Origin: Patulibacter sp.
Lineage (GTDB): Bacteria; Actinomycetota; Thermoleophilia; Solirubrobacterales; Solirubrobacteraceae
Assembly: GCA_015478825.1 (NCBI GenBank)
Contig: JADMKN010000068.1
Span: 1-34,192 of the forward strand
DNA length: 34,192 nt
Direction of reading: 5' to 3'
Part shown: positions 1-7,745 of the stretch, piece by piece
How the letters are laid out: each line of letters starts with the position of its first letter
How positions within the stretch are numbered: position 1 is the stretch's first letter
Translations under genes and position numbers: made by a program
The notes under the pieces: model-generated
Databases searched by the model: none
What the model saw: only the letters and a program-made list of their open reading frames with translations
What the model was told of the DNA's origin: nothing

Positions 1-101
1 CTGCTCGTAGTACAGGCACAACCTCGACAGGTCGGGTCCGAAGCGCCGGGGCGGCTCGACCGCCCTGCGACAATTCCCCCCACGGCGCGGAACCGACCGC
101 G

Positions 102-107
102 TACGCT
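102..107 (+). promoter_or_regulatory. Possible -10 hexamer of mftG
   Basis: TACGCT fits the actinobacterial TANNNT pattern and ends 8 bases before the mftG ATG. That would make the transcript leaderless or nearly so. No convincing -35 is visible and no clear Shine-Dalgarno precedes the ATG. This is inferred from spacing alone. Confidence 0.3.
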
Positions 108-115
108 GACGGACC

Positions 116-1675
116 ATGAGCGGACTTCAAACAGACGGTCGGTACGACGTGGTGATCGTCGGGGCGGGCTCCGCGGGCTGCGTGCTCGCCGCCCGGCTCA
201 GCGAGAACCCCGACCGCCGGGTGCTGATCCTGGAGTCCGGCCCGACGTTCACGAGCCTCGCGGAGATGCCGCCGAGTCTCCGCGACGAGCGGACGTTCCC
301 GGTGGACCACCTCTGGACGTACGAGGGCTTCGACTACGCCGACAGCGCGGACTCGGCCCCGGTGATCCGGGGGCGCGCGCTCGGGGGCTCGGGGTCGGCC
401 AACGGGATGATCTACCAGCGCGGGCTGCCGGAGAACTACGACGGCTGGGGCTCGCCGTTGTGGTCCGCCGCCGCGTTGGACCCGGTCTTCGAGCGGATCG
501 AGGACGACCGCGACGCCGACCCGTCGACGTCGACGCCCGGCGTGCTGCCGATCGGCCGAATCGGGCGCGAGGGCTGGGCCCCGGCGCACCGCGCGTTCCA
601 CGACGCCCTGCGGGACCTGGGCGTGGCGGAGAACCCGGACGTGGCGCGGACCGAGAACCAGGGCGTCGGCGCCACCGCGCGGAACGGGATCGACGGGGTG
701 CGGGTCAGCGCGGCGCTGGCCTACCTGCTGCCGGCGCTGGTCCGGCCGAACCTGGAGCTGCGCGGCCACGCCCACGTGGCGCGGGTCGTGATCGAGGGCG
801 GACGCGCCCGCGGGATCGAGGCGATCGTCGACGGCCAGCCGGTCCGCGTCGCGGCGAGCGAGGTGATCGTCTCGGCCGGGGCGATCGAGAGCCCGCACCT
901 GCTGGCGCTCTCGGGGATCGGCGAGGCGGCGACCATCCGTCGCCTCGGGATCGACGCGGCGGTCGACCTGCCCGGCGTCGGCCAGCACCTCCACGACCAC
1001 CCGGCGGTGACGTCGAGCGTGCGGCTGAAGCGCCACGTGCGGGAGTGGGACCTGCGCTGCCTGGTCGCGTGCACGACCACGACGGAAGCGGACGCGTCCG
1101 CGGGGCAGCGCAGCGACGTCTCGACGGTCGTGCTCTCGGGGCCGTACGCCGGCAGCAACGGGGGAGGACTGCCAGACGCGCCCGATTCCGATCACGTCGA
1201 CGTCAACCAGATGGCGATGCTCTACGCCCCCGACAGCGTCGGGCACCTGGAGTTCGTGTCGGCGGATCCCGCGGTCCAGCCACGGATCCACTTCCGCTAC
1301 CTGGAGGCGCCGCGCGACCGGGAGCGGATGCGCGCGGCGGTTCGGCAGAACGCGGCGGTCTTCGCACATCCGGCGTTCGCGGAGATGATCGACGACTGGT
1401 CCGGTACGCCGGACACGGCGACGCTCGACGACGACGCGGCGCTCGACGCCTGGATCCGCCGCCGTCAGGCGACGACCCTGCACGGCTGCGGGACCTGCCG
1501 GATGGGTCCCGACCGCGACCCCGAAGCGGTGGTCGACTTCCACGGTCGCGTGCGTGGCGTCGACGGGTTGCGGGTCGCGGACCTGTCGATCGCCCCGCGC
1601 GCCCCGACGGCCGCGACGAACGCCACGGCGATGGCGATCGGTGAGCGGATCGCGGCGCTGATCGACGAGGGGTAG
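116..1675 (+). CDS. mftG: Mycofactocin-associated GMC oxidoreductase (MftG)
   Basis: A 519-residue FAD-dependent glucose-methanol-choline oxidoreductase. The N-terminus carries the dinucleotide-binding motif VGAGSAG (about residues 15-21). A GMC signature around GRALGGSGSANG and a second around GAIESPHLLALSGIG follow. Near the C-terminus, LHGCGTCRMG and NATAMAIGER hold the usual catalytic His/Asn region. Length is typical of the family. GMC enzymes encoded with mycofactocin genes (MftG) are thought to pass electrons from reduced mycofactocin towards respiration. Assignment to MftG rather than another GMC oxidase rests on the neighbouring mftR and the mftA-F operon in the same window. The gene converges on mftR across a short repeat region. 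The ATG at 116 gives the full N-terminal FAD fold. Confidence 0.82.
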   Translation: MSGLQTDGRYDVVIVGAGSAGCVLAARLSENPDRRVLILESGPTFTSLAEMPPSLRDERTFPVDHLWTYEGFDYADSADSAPVIRGRALGGSGSANGMIYQRGLPENYDGWGSPLWSAAALDPVFERIEDDRDADPSTSTPGVLPIGRIGREGWAPAHRAFHDALRDLGVAENPDVARTENQGVGATARNGIDGVRVSAALAYLLPALVRPNLELRGHAHVARVVIEGGRARGIEAIVDGQPVRVAASEVIVSAGAIESPHLLALSGIGEAATIRRLGIDAAVDLPGVGQHLHDHPAVTSSVRLKRHVREWDLRCLVACTTTTEADASAGQRSDVSTVVLSGPYAGSNGGGLPDAPDSDHVDVNQMAMLYAPDSVGHLEFVSADPAVQPRIHFRYLEAPRDRERMRAAVRQNAAVFAHPAFAEMIDDWSGTPDTATLDDDAALDAWIRRRQATTLHGCGTCRMGPDRDPEAVVDFHGRVRGVDGLRVADLSIAPRAPTAATNATAMAIGERIAALIDEG

Positions 1676-1686
1676 CTGACCGCGGC

Positions 1687-1827
1687 GGCCGGCGACGGCC
1701 GGCGACCGCACGGAGCTCGTCGACTTCCGTACCGCCGGGGTACCGCGGGTGACGAGGCCGGCGACGGGGCGGCGACCGGGCCGAATCGCGTCGACTTCTG
1801 TACCGCCGGGGTACGCCGGGCGACGGG
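1687..1827. repeat. Imperfect tandem duplication, about 70 bp unit, between convergent mftG and mftR
   Basis: Two successive units start with GGCCGGCGACGG (1687 and 1756). Each contains a nearly identical 26-base core (1718-1743 and 1789-1814) that differs at one position. Each core includes GTACC-GCCGG-GGTAC, an inverted repeat that could fold into a small hairpin. The block fills the whole gap between the two convergent stop codons. It may act as a paired transcription stop for both strands, or be an inert duplication. Confidence 0.6.
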
Positions 1828-1828
1828 G

Positions 1829-2473
1829 CTAGGCGCTTGCGCGCAGGGCGGCTTCGGGGAAGCCCGTGGCGAGCAGGCGGAAGCCGTCGTCGAGCTGCTC
1901 GAGCAGGTCGCCGCCGTCGCGGACCCACACGCGGTAGGTCGCGATCGAGACGCCGAGCGCGGCCTGGGCGACGACCTGGGGGACGTGGGCGTGCGCGTCG
2001 ACGGCGAGCCGCTCGGCGACGTAGTCGGCGATCACCTGGCACCAGTCGTGGTAGCGCAGCGTCGAGTGGGCCTGGAGCGCTGGGACGGTGGTGATCAGGT
2101 CCATCCGCACCCGCAGGACCGGCAGGCTGTCGGGACCCCAGTCGTTGAACGCGATCACCGAGCGGCGGACCGCTTCCAGCACCGGCTCGTCGGGCGGGCC
2201 GGCGCGCAGCGCGTCGTGCAGTCGGTCGAGCTGCTCGGAGAATTCGCCCCAGACGATGTCGTTCTTGGAGTCGTAGTACCGGAACAGCGTGCGGCGGTTG
2301 ATCCCGACGGCCCGACCGATCTCGTCGACGGTCGTCTCGTCGAAGCCGTGCTCGACGAACAGCCGCATCGCGGCGTCGGCGATCTCGCCGCGCGAGGTGC
2401 TCGGCGGCCGGCCGCGCGTGCCGCCGCGGCGGGGGGCGGCGGGGGCGGCCGATCGTCCTGTGGTCTGCGTCAC
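1829..2473 (-). CDS. mftR: TetR-family mycofactocin regulator (MftR)
   Basis: A 214-residue TetR-type repressor. An N-terminal tail rich in Arg/Pro/Ala is followed by the DNA-binding domain at about residues 28-75, with the helix-turn-helix around TVDEIGRAVGINRRTLFRYY. The run KNDIVWGEF directly after it is characteristic of the mycofactocin-system TetR group as I know it. The C-terminal half is the ligand-binding helical bundle. Known MftR controls the mft operon and responds to long-chain acyl-CoA (established for the mycobacterial protein); whether this one does is inference. Start is GTG at 2473, 9 bases after a TAGCCT hexamer. It lies 56 bp downstream of the PrpD/FAD gene set on the same strand, so read-through from that set is possible. 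Confidence 0.8.
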   Translation of the reverse strand: MTQTTGRSAAPAAPRRGGTRGRPPSTSRGEIADAAMRLFVEHGFDETTVDEIGRAVGINRRTLFRYYDSKNDIVWGEFSEQLDRLHDALRAGPPDEPVLEAVRRSVIAFNDWGPDSLPVLRVRMDLITTVPALQAHSTLRYHDWCQVIADYVAERLAVDAHAHVPQVVAQAALGVSIATYRVWVRDGGDLLEQLDDGFRLLATGFPEAALRASA

Positions 2474-2482
2474 GGTTCGGTC

Positions 2483-2488
2483 AGGCTA
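2483..2488 (-). promoter_or_regulatory. Possible -10 hexamer of mftR
   Basis: On the minus strand TAGCCT sits 9 bases before the GTG start of mftR, within the 56-bp gap to the preceding gene. The same hexamer precedes the genes starting at 6740 and 34012. No matching -35 is evident. Confidence 0.3.
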
Positions 2489-2529
2489 TCGGGAACCTGC
2501 CGCCTCCCGGCCTCCGGTCGCCCGTTCGA

Positions 2530-3909
2530 TCAGGCCCCGAGCAGCGCGGTCAGCTCGCGGACGTCGTCGACCGCGGGCAAGCGCTCGACCACGTCGACCA
2601 GCCGAGCGGCGCGGTCGATCCCGACGACCGGCTCGGCGTTGGCCCGGAACTTCGCCCGGATCTCCTCGACGGTCAACGGCCGCGACGGGGTGCCGCGGAC
2701 GTCCGGGACGATCAGCTCGTCGCGCTGGCCGTCACGTTGGACGACCTCGATCCGCGCCGGGAACCGGGCGGGGAAGCCCGAGTCGACCCACGGCACGTAC
2801 TCGATCCGCGACGCCAGCTCCAGCACCGCGCCGTCGGACGCGATCCCAGGGATGTCCCGCGGACCGAGGTGGCCGCGCAGCAGGGCGGCGGCGACGCAGA
2901 CCGGCAGGCTGTAGCGGGCGGCCTGGTCGCTCGACGGCCGCTGCTTCTCGGCCCACGGGTCGGAGATCACCGATCCCGCCTCGACCGGCGCGTGGCAGAT
3001 CACGGACGCGACGTCCTCGACGCGCAGGCCCTCGGCGAGCAGCGACTCGACCGCTTCGAGGAACGGATGGATGTAGTGGCAGACCGGGTAGCGCTTGAAC
3101 GCGGCGTTGGGCAGCTCCCAGTCGCGCCCGATCCCGTCGACCAGCGGGGCGAGCGCCGGGGTGATGTCGTCGTCGTGCGCGTACGACGCGTAGAAGCCGA
3201 CCGGGCCCTCGAGCACGGTCGCCGGGCCGGTGACGCCGAGTCGGGCCATCTCGACGGCCATCAGCCCCGACTGGGCGGCCCATCCCGCGTGCATCGCCTT
3301 GACGGTCGCGCCGTCCCGCAGGAACTCGAACGTCCCGGCGGCCTGGCTGCCGCAGATCCCCAGCGCGTTGACGAGCGTGTCGCGGGGAACGCCCGCGAGC
3401 AGGCCCGCGGCGACGGCGGCGCCGAACGGGCCGGCAACGGCGACGGTCTGGAAGCCCGCGGACTGGAACCGGCCCGGCGCGGCCAGGCCGAGGGCGATCA
3501 GGGTCTCCCAGGCGGCGGCGACGGCGAGCAGCAGCTCCGCGCCCGACGCGCCCTCGCGCTCGGCGGCGGCCAGCGCGGCGGGGACGACGACGGCGCTGCC
3601 GTGGATCACCGACGGCACGTGGGTGTCGTCGAACTCCATCGCGTGCATGAACGTGCCGTTGACCAGCGCCGCGTGGGCGTGGGTCAGGCGCGCGTCGCGG
3701 CCGACGACGGTGGCGTCGCCCGCCCCGAGCCGCGAGAGGTCGGCCCCGATCGAGGTGGTGCCCGCCGCCCCGCCGGCGAAGCCGACGCCGAGCGCGTCGA
3801 GCAGGTGGTCCTGCGCGGCGCGGACGACCGCCGGCGGCAGCGCGTCGGCGCTCAGCGCCGTGACGCGGTCGGCCAGGACCGCGGCCAGCGGTGCGGCGGG
3901 GGCGCTCAT
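2530..3909 (-). CDS. MmgE/PrpD family protein (copy 1)
   Basis: A 459-residue member of the MmgE/PrpD superfamily, which includes 2-methylcitrate dehydratase, cis-aconitate decarboxylase and iminodisuccinate epimerase. The Ala/Gly-rich helical domain is typical, with HAMEFDDTH near residue 90, a Lys/His-containing segment (FKRYPVCHYIHPFLE) near 280, and a C-terminal substrate-binding domain ending in the usual charged stretch. Length is normal for the family. The ATG at 3909 overlaps the stop of the FAD dehydrogenase gene by 4 bases, so the two are translationally coupled. The likely substrate is a branched di- or tricarboxylate, judged from the family and the neighbours. The exact reaction (hydration, dehydration, epimerisation or decarboxylation) cannot be read from the sequence. 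Confidence 0.82.
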   Translation of the reverse strand: MSAPAAPLAAVLADRVTALSADALPPAVVRAAQDHLLDALGVGFAGGAAGTTSIGADLSRLGAGDATVVGRDARLTHAHAALVNGTFMHAMEFDDTHVPSVIHGSAVVVPAALAAAEREGASGAELLLAVAAAWETLIALGLAAPGRFQSAGFQTVAVAGPFGAAVAAGLLAGVPRDTLVNALGICGSQAAGTFEFLRDGATVKAMHAGWAAQSGLMAVEMARLGVTGPATVLEGPVGFYASYAHDDDITPALAPLVDGIGRDWELPNAAFKRYPVCHYIHPFLEAVESLLAEGLRVEDVASVICHAPVEAGSVISDPWAEKQRPSSDQAARYSLPVCVAAALLRGHLGPRDIPGIASDGAVLELASRIEYVPWVDSGFPARFPARIEVVQRDGQRDELIVPDVRGTPSRPLTVEEIRAKFRANAEPVVGIDRAARLVDVVERLPAVDDVRELTALLGA

Positions 3910-5315
3910 CGCGGCAGCGGAGCGTTCGCGGCGGCGGCGCCGGCGACGCGGCCGAGGCCCATCGCGGTCAGCAGGCCGTTGCCGGAGCTGTAGCCCGCGC
4001 CGCCCTGCTGGCCGCTGATCCCGACCGCGACGCCGCCGGTCGCGAACAGGCCGGGGATCACGCTGCCGTCGGCCTTCAGCGGGCGGGCGTCGTGGTCGAT
4101 CGCGGCGCCGCCCTGGGTGTGGAAGAGGCCGGGGGTGGTCCGGCACATCGCGTACGGCGCGGTCAGCGGGCCGAAGCCGAAGTCGCTGCGGCCGAAGGCG
4201 TCGGGCGTGCCCTGCGCACCGGACTCGGCGTCCTTGGCCGCCTGGGCGATCGTCGCGGTGAGCGCGTCGGCGGGCACGTCGAAGAACGCGGCCAGCTCGG
4301 CCGGGTCGGACGCGACCTTGACGCCGCCCATCTCGACCAGCTCGCGGAACTCCAGCTCGTTGCCGGCGACGTAGTCGCGGATCCGCTCGTCGAAGACGAC
4401 GTAGGCGTGGCCGCCGTTGGCGATCACGTCGGCGGCGAAGCCCGAGTAGCCGGTCGACTCGTCGCCGAAGCGCACGCCGCTGGGGTTGATCAGGATGCCG
4501 CCCTTCTCGACCGTCGTCCACGACGTGATCGAGCCGTGCGGGTAGGCGACGGCGGCGTAGCCCTGGTACGCGCCGATGTTCTCGAGCTTGGCGCCGAGGT
4601 CGCGGACCCAGGCGACGGCCTCGCCGGTCGAGCCGTGCGCGCCGAAGTACTCGGCGTCGGCGACGTCCGGGCAGTACTCGCGGACCATCTCGCGGTTGCC
4701 GGCGAAGCCGTTGGCGGCCAGCACGATGTTGGGCGCGCCGAGACGCGTCTCGGCGGCGCGCTCGCCGGCCGCGATCACGCCAGAGACCTGGCCGTCGGCG
4801 TTCAGCAGCAGGTCCTGGACCGGGTGGCCGAGCACGAGGGGGATCTCGCGCTCGTCGAGCGCGCGGACGAGGTCGTTGACCAGGTCCTGGCCCTTGCGGC
4901 TCTTCGGCGCGTGCAGGCGCGGGACGGAGTGGCCGACGTGCTTGTAGTCCGTGATCAGCTCGAGCTCGATCCCGATGTCCTCGCGCAGCCACTCGACCAT
5001 CGGGGCGGACTGCCGGGCAAGCTGGTGGGTCAGCCACTCGGCCTCGTGCGGGCCGCTCTGGCGGAGCAGGTCGGCGGCCATCCGCTCCGGCGAGTCCTCG
5101 ATCCCGGCTTCGGCCTGGTACTTCGTGCCGCCGCCGGGCACCGATCCGGTGCTCAGCCCGGTGTTGCCGCCGGCGCGGTCGTACTTCTCGACGACGGCAA
5201 CGGTCGCGCCGGCCTCGTGGGCGGCCAGGGCGGCCACGAGGCCCGCGCCACCGGCGCCGACGACGAGGACGTCGACTTCGGTGTCGAAGTCGCCGGTGGT
5301 GTTGATCTGCGGCAT
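3906..5315 (-). CDS. FAD-dependent dehydrogenase, fumarate reductase/tricarballylate dehydrogenase-like
   Basis: A 469-residue soluble flavoprotein of the succinate dehydrogenase/fumarate reductase flavoprotein superfamily, which includes tricarballylate dehydrogenases and 3-ketosteroid dehydrogenases. The FAD-binding motif VVGAGGAGLVAALAA is at about residues 19-33, followed by VEKYDRAGGNT. A C-terminal FAD segment (GLFATGGVAVGISGQQGGAGYSSGNGL) closes the fold. The capping domain lies between. No signal peptide, heme motif or Fe-S motif is seen. It starts immediately after the stop of the upstream PrpD-like gene and overlaps the next one by 4 bases. I infer alpha,beta-desaturation of a carboxylate or reduction of the double bond, because it is flanked on both sides by MmgE/PrpD genes. 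A steroid substrate is less likely, since no other steroid genes are present. Confidence 0.8.
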   Translation of the reverse strand: MPQINTTGDFDTEVDVLVVGAGGAGLVAALAAHEAGATVAVVEKYDRAGGNTGLSTGSVPGGGTKYQAEAGIEDSPERMAADLLRQSGPHEAEWLTHQLARQSAPMVEWLREDIGIELELITDYKHVGHSVPRLHAPKSRKGQDLVNDLVRALDEREIPLVLGHPVQDLLLNADGQVSGVIAAGERAAETRLGAPNIVLAANGFAGNREMVREYCPDVADAEYFGAHGSTGEAVAWVRDLGAKLENIGAYQGYAAVAYPHGSITSWTTVEKGGILINPSGVRFGDESTGYSGFAADVIANGGHAYVVFDERIRDYVAGNELEFRELVEMGGVKVASDPAELAAFFDVPADALTATIAQAAKDAESGAQGTPDAFGRSDFGFGPLTAPYAMCRTTPGLFHTQGGAAIDHDARPLKADGSVIPGLFATGGVAVGISGQQGGAGYSSGNGLLTAMGLGRVAGAAAANAPLPR

Positions 5316-6740
5316 CTAGTCCTGATCCTTCGCGTGGTCGGTGAGGAGGTCGTCGAGGAGCTCGGCCCACGGTCGCTGGAGCAGCGCGGGCTGCTCGATC
5401 AGGCGGCGGATCGTGGGGACGAACCCGGGGTGGACGGGACCGACGGACCCGGCGATCTTGTCGTCGAGCAGGACGTCGGTCGAGAGGGGACGGTCGGGGC
5501 TGCCGATCGCGCTCATGCAGGTCCGCTCGATCGTGCGGCCGTCGTCGAGCGTCAGGACGACGGTCGCGGGGCGGTCGTGCGGGGGCGCCGGGGCAGGGAC
5601 GAAGGGCTGCATCGTGATCCGCTCGCGCAGCGCGGCGATCCGCGGATCGACGAGCGCGGCGGGTGCGCTGGCGTCGGCGTCGACCTTGCCGAGCACCAGC
5701 GCGGCGGCGGCCATGTGCGGCAGCGAGAACTTGGCGGCGAGGCTGGTGGCGGGCTGGGGGTTGGTGAGCTTCCTCGCCAGCGGATGGGTGCGGACGTCGA
5801 GGCCGACGACCCGCTCGGCGACGGCCGGATCCTCGGCGCGGATCTCCAGCAGCGGCTCGACGGTCGAGTGCGCGTACTGGCAGCAGGCGAAGAGCTTGTG
5901 GTACCCGTCGCGGATGCCCCAGGAGGACCCGAGCCCGGTGGTGAGCTGGGAGACGTCCGTGGTGGCGCCCATCGCGGTCGCGAAGGCGGTGTGCGGGGCG
6001 GACGGGTCGCCACCGATCCCGTGCGGGGCCCAGCGGGCGTGCTGGATCCCGGTCCAGGCGGCGATCCCGGTCCAGACGTTGCGGACCATCGCGCCGCTGA
6101 GCGCGTGGTCGAACGGCCCCATCATCGCGGTCGTGGCGCCGGCGGCGACGGCCGCGACGGAATGGTCGGGGCTCAGGCCGGAGGCGAAGGCGGCCCCGGC
6201 CGCGGCGCCGATCGGGCCGAGCAGCGCGTGGGGATGGATCGTCATGTGCTCGTGGCGCCAGGCCCGGGCGACGCGGGTGACGACCTCGTAGCCGGCCACG
6301 AGCGCGGTGACCAACTGCTCGCCGGTGAGCCCGCGGGCCTCGGCCTCGGCGAGCAGCGCGGGCAGCACGTAGAGCCCGGCGTGGCAGGTCGCGGGGCGGT
6401 AGCCCTCGTCCATCTCGGCCCAGTCGGCGGCGGCGCCGTTGGCGGCGGCCACCGCGGCTCGCTCGCCGCGGATCCGCCCGGACCCGAAGACGGTGGCCTC
6501 GGGCGCCTGGCCGGCGGTCACGAGGCTGTCGCGGACGGCGGTGACCTGCGGGTCGTCGCGGACGGCGATCATCGCGCCGAGATCGTCGGCGAGCACCAGC
6601 AGCGCGCGACGACGGACGTCGTCGGGCAGGTCGGCGTAGCGCACGCGGGCCGCCCAGCGGACGAGCGCCGCGAGGGCGTCGCCGGAGGACGTCGCGTCGG
6701 CGTCGTCCGGGGCGTGGGGGGAATGCGACGAGTCGGTCAT
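5316..6740 (-). CDS. MmgE/PrpD family protein (copy 2)
   Basis: A 474-residue MmgE/PrpD-family protein, clearly diverged from copy 1. After a low-complexity, Asp/Ser-rich first 20 residues, the family's helical domain runs to about residue 270. It includes the segment EMDEGYRPATCHAG, matching the position of HAMEFDDTH in copy 1. The central motif reads GYHKLFACCQYAHSTVEPLLE, equivalent to FKRYPVCHYIHPFLEAV in copy 1. Two members in one operon may mean two steps on related substrates or a heteromer; this is inference. A Shine-Dalgarno-like GGAGG lies very close to the ATG at 6740, and a promoter-like pair lies at 6792-6820. It is the first gene of the set that continues through the FAD dehydrogenase and copy 1. 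Confidence 0.8.
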   Translation of the reverse strand: MTDSSHSPHAPDDADATSSGDALAALVRWAARVRYADLPDDVRRRALLVLADDLGAMIAVRDDPQVTAVRDSLVTAGQAPEATVFGSGRIRGERAAVAAANGAAADWAEMDEGYRPATCHAGLYVLPALLAEAEARGLTGEQLVTALVAGYEVVTRVARAWRHEHMTIHPHALLGPIGAAAGAAFASGLSPDHSVAAVAAGATTAMMGPFDHALSGAMVRNVWTGIAAWTGIQHARWAPHGIGGDPSAPHTAFATAMGATTDVSQLTTGLGSSWGIRDGYHKLFACCQYAHSTVEPLLEIRAEDPAVAERVVGLDVRTHPLARKLTNPQPATSLAAKFSLPHMAAAALVLGKVDADASAPAALVDPRIAALRERITMQPFVPAPAPPHDRPATVVLTLDDGRTIERTCMSAIGSPDRPLSTDVLLDDKIAGSVGPVHPGFVPTIRRLIEQPALLQRPWAELLDDLLTDHAKDQD

Positions 6741-6791
6741 GGCCTCCGCAGCCCGTGCGGCGCCCGGGGCCGGGCGGCACGGCTGGTCGAG

Positions 6792-6823
6792 AGGCTACGT
6801 CGTCAATTGCAAACTGTCAACAG
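6792..6823 (-). promoter_or_regulatory. Promoter and possible GntR operator of the PrpD/FAD operon
   Basis: On the minus strand TTGACA (6820-6815) is followed after 17 bases by TAGCCT (6797-6792), a good -35/-10 pair. Transcription would begin about 45 bases before the ATG at 6740. The plus-strand 9-mer TGTCAACAG (6815-6823) overlaps the -35. The same 9-mer occurs on the opposite strand in front of the divergent operon at 7707-7715, which suggests one shared regulator, probably the GntR protein encoded between them. Confidence 0.5.
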
Positions 6824-6842
6824 AAGACAACGTGACCGCCGC

Positions 6843-6870
6843 GGGGGGGGGTCCGCCCCCGATCAGGGGG
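6843..6870 (-). terminator. GC-only hairpin region at the end of the GntR gene
   Basis: Runs GGGGG, CCCCC and GGGGG (6847-6851, 6856-6860, 6866-6870) can pair in two alternative stems, one of them enclosing the GntR stop codon. There is no U-tract, so this may only slow or attenuate read-through into the promoter region of the PrpD/FAD operon. Confidence 0.35.
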
Positions 6871-7561
6871 TCTCGATCGGCGCGGGCTCGTCGTCGGCCA
6901 TCGCCTGCAGGGCGTAGTTGAGCGCCTTGGAGAGGTGCTCGTCCATCGCCGAGGCGGCCGCCTCGGGGTCGCGCGACAGCACGGCGGCGATCAGCGCGGC
7001 GTGCTCGTCGATCGCGTCGTGGGCGCGGGCCTGCGTCTGGCCGGACTGGGTGCGCAGCAGCAACAGCTCGCGGTTGACCGTCGCGACGTGCGCGGCCAGC
7101 GCGTCGTTGGCCGACGCGTCGGCGAGCAGCGCGTGGATGTCGTGGGTGCCCTGGAACTGGTCGTCGGGATTGACGTCCTCGTCCTCGGCGGCCATGTCGG
7201 CCCGGAGCTGTTCGAGCTGGTGCTGCTGAGCCGGCGTGAGCCGCTCGGCGGCGAGCGCGGCGACCTTGCGCTCGAGCGTGATCCGGACCTCGAACAGGTT
7301 GCTGACCTCGTTGACTGACAGCCGGCGGACGAACGCGCCGCGGTGGGGCTGGAGCACCACCAGGCCGTCCCGGGCCAGCCGTTGCATCGCCTCGCGGACC
7401 GGACCGCGGCTGACCCCCAGATCGGTCGCGATTTCGACCTCGTTGAGACGACCCCCGGGAGGGAACGCCCCGTGGAGGATCTGGTCGCGAAGCGTGCGCT
7501 CGGCCTGGTCGCTGAACGAGTTGCCGGTGCGGGAGATCGCGTTGCTGCTCTCCGCGCTCAT
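6863..7561 (-). CDS. GntR-family regulator, FCD (FadR) subfamily
   Basis: A 232-residue regulator. The winged helix-turn-helix is at about residues 17-80: LRDQILHGAFPPGGRLNEVEIA, then DLGVSRGPVREAMQRL, the standard GntR recognition region, and the wing HRGAFVRRL. The C-terminal half is an all-helical FCD ligand-binding domain with the metal-binding type Asp/His positions (HDIHALL, EHAALIAAV, MDEHL). FCD regulators commonly sense carboxylates. It sits between the minus-strand PrpD/FAD genes and the divergent plus-strand operon, and a shared 9-mer lies at both promoters. I infer that it controls both. It resembles the GntR protein at 19996 across the DNA-binding domain. Confidence 0.9.
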   Translation of the reverse strand: MSAESSNAISRTGNSFSDQAERTLRDQILHGAFPPGGRLNEVEIATDLGVSRGPVREAMQRLARDGLVVLQPHRGAFVRRLSVNEVSNLFEVRITLERKVAALAAERLTPAQQHQLEQLRADMAAEDEDVNPDDQFQGTHDIHALLADASANDALAAHVATVNRELLLLRTQSGQTQARAHDAIDEHAALIAAVLSRDPEAAASAMDEHLSKALNYALQAMADDEPAPIETP

Positions 7562-7702
7562 GCGGGGTCGCGGCGTGGTCCGCCGTGCGGGCGCCGTGGA
7601 CCGCGAGAGTCGGTGGTCGTCATGCCGGAAATCCTACGCGGAAACCGCCCCGTTCGCCGGATCTCGGCCCGTTCCTGCCCGCTGTTTCGCTCGGGTTAAC
7701 GA

Positions 7703-7738
7703 TCAACTGTTGACAATCGACAGAATGCGTGGTTCTCT
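7703..7738 (+). promoter_or_regulatory. Promoter/operator of the 15-gene catabolic operon
   Basis: TTGACA at 7710-7715 is followed after 17 bases by TTCTCT (7733-7738), a weak -10. The GTG at 7746 would then lie at or next to the transcription start. An odd palindrome TCAAC-T-GTTGA (7703-7713) and the reverse of TGTCAACAG (7707-7715) overlap the -35, a plausible repressor site. The 9-mer is shared with the promoter at 6792-6823. Confidence 0.45.
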
Positions 7739-7745
7739 ATGTGCC

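Noticed and set aside
1-75. Minus-strand frame at the window edge reading ...FGPDLSRLCLYYEQ
   Set aside because: It could be the start of a divergent gene, but no ATG or GTG start is found in that frame and only about 25 codons are visible.
3906-5315. 3-ketosteroid delta-1-dehydrogenase assignment for the FAD enzyme
   Set aside because: The fold is similar, but no steroid genes are nearby and the flanking PrpD genes favour a carboxylate substrate.
2530-6780. A single minus-strand open frame of about 1416 codons covering three genes
   Set aside because: Most of it is Arg/Pro/Ala-rich shadow translation of the FAD and second PrpD genes in another frame; only the last 459 residues are a real protein.
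3891-6917. Plus-strand open frame of about 1008 codons opposite the PrpD/FAD genes
   Set aside because: Low-complexity Gly/Ala/Asp/Val composition, no domain, and fully antisense to well-supported genes; typical of high-GC DNA.
7725-7745. ATG at 7725 as the start of the lyase gene
   Set aside because: It lies between the proposed -35 and -10, has no Shine-Dalgarno, and adds seven residues unlike the family start; the GTG at 7746 is preferred, though not proven.
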